From Asterochloris sp. CNOR1 (Eukaryota > Chlorophyta > Trebouxiophyceae > Trebouxiales > Trebouxiaceae): a stretch of 64,000 nt of DNA. This document shows, piece by piece, positions 63,372 through 64,000 of this stretch; the first letter of the stretch is position 1, and each line of letters starts with the position of its first letter. A program made the position numbers and the translations under genes. The stretch covers positions 1,922,001-1,986,000 of the forward strand of contig OZ017746.1 in assembly GCA_963969365.1 (NCBI GenBank), written 5' to 3'. The notes beneath the pieces are model-generated. The model was not told the DNA's origin and did no database searches. It saw only the letters and a list, made by a program, of their open reading frames with translations.

Positions 63372-64000
63372 GTATCGCGCACACTTTAGATGGGAGCACT
63401 ATCAGCACCAGCTGGCCCAGCAGATGGACTTGCCGGATGAGACTGAGGCATGTGCCTCAGTCACATCCGCCTTCCTGCAGGTGACAAGCTTTGTGGTGGC
63501 TCTGGCGCTTGCATTCAATTGCAGTGCATGCCCGCCGTCATGTGAGCTGTGAGACAAGCACTGCACAGCCGGTCACATAGGCAACAACCCAAGAGAGCGC
63601 TGCTGCAGGTCCTGGCCACTCTTTTTGCTGTGGAGCAGCGCAGGACCAGCGATCCACGCAATGTGCTGGAGGTGAGGGCCCCTCACGTGGGCCTCTCCTT
63701 TGCGCCGCCAGTCTCCCACCTGCTGGCCAAGTGTCAACAAGCCTGGCTGCCAACATGTGCTGGGTGCCTGCAGATGCTGTCCAGCAACACCCGGCGCACC
63801 AAGGTGGTGGAGCTCTCCAGCGGGACCCACAGGTCAGCAGCCTGTGCCCGGCTGGCTGTGCCACCACGGACTGCTGCATCCCATCAGGCCCACCAGGGTG
63901 TGGAGCTGCCGTTGGCTGGAGCTCAGCGGTGCCTGCCAGGAACATGGGGCAGCCCATCCAGTGCCCTTCAGAGAGGAGGGGCTCCAGCACAGAAAGCAAC
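63372..64000 (+). CDS. Unrecognised gene, partial at right edge
   Basis: Three exon-like blocks on plus have correct splice signals and matching phases. 63372-63480 (after CTGCTGCAG) reads YRAHFRWEHYQHQLAQQMDL, PDETEACASVTSAFLQ. 63609-63671 reads VLATLFAVEQRRTSDPRNVL. 63774-63832 reads MLSSNTRRTKVVELSSGTH. Donors are GTGACA, GTGAGG and GTCAGC. A further open plus frame runs to the window end. The helical, Leu/Arg-rich pattern suggests an alpha-helical protein, but I recognise no family. The 5' end was not found; it may start upstream of 63372 or within 62.9-63.3 kb. Confidence 0.45.

Noticed and set aside
63372-63832. Ubiquitin-specific protease (USP48-like) identity for the right-edge gene
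   Set aside because: LQVLATLFAVEQRRTSDP recalls a USP helix, but the expected Asn/Cys box and QQDAQEF motif are not seen nearby, so no name is given.

Overview
The window is nuclear DNA from a eukaryotic green alga, most likely a trebouxiophyte-type chlorophyte. The reasons are: genes split into many short exons with GT-AG introns (some GC-AG) and a strong TGCAG acceptor habit; moderately high GC with many CTG/GCA triplets; a fused DHFR-thymidylate synthase of the plant/protist type; a TMF-type golgin very close to land-plant golgin candidate 5; and a plant-like G-box bZIP factor. I see no prokaryotic features, no transposase or reverse transcriptase, no tRNA or rRNA and no CRISPR array. The species cannot be named from this sequence alone.

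Layout, left to right: start of a Crooked-neck/Clf1 splicing factor (-, runs off the left edge); a small orphan coiled-coil gene (+); a UBE2J/Ubc6-type tail-anchored E2 (-); a small Lys/Ser-rich nuclear protein (+); mitochondrial NADPH:adrenodoxin/ferredoxin reductase (-), head-to-head with a GBF-type bZIP factor (+); a gene-poor gap; an unrecognised gene with a GNWVE motif (+); a VPS13B-like giant lipid-transfer protein of about 17 kb (-); 3-ketodihydrosphingosine reductase (-); an unrecognised Pro/Ala-rich gene (+); a single-pass membrane protein (+); bifunctional DHFR-TS (-), head-to-head with an unrecognised, probably mitochondrial protein (+); a TMF/GC5 golgin (-); a BRWD/PHIP WD40-bromodomain gene of about 13 kb (+); and the start or middle of an unrecognised gene (+) at the right edge.

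The genes are packed and alternate in strand. Convergent neighbours end about 60-160 bases apart and several divergent pairs share very short promoters. They are mostly housekeeping functions: splicing, ER-associated degradation, Fe-S/heme electron supply, membrane contact and Golgi tethering, sphingolipid and folate/dTMP synthesis, and chromatin reading. They form no operon or pathway cluster, although the E2, VPS13B, KDSR and golgin all serve the endomembrane system.

The most unusual signal is not a gene. In several genes (bZIP, VPS13B, DHFR-TS, golgin, BRWD and the Pro/Ala-rich gene) an intron carries a nearby, decayed, tandem copy of a flanking exon end together with its splice site. The copies lie roughly 40-160 bases from the functional one. 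This looks like a recurrent local duplication process acting on splice junctions, a possible source of new introns, shifted acceptors or cassette exons.
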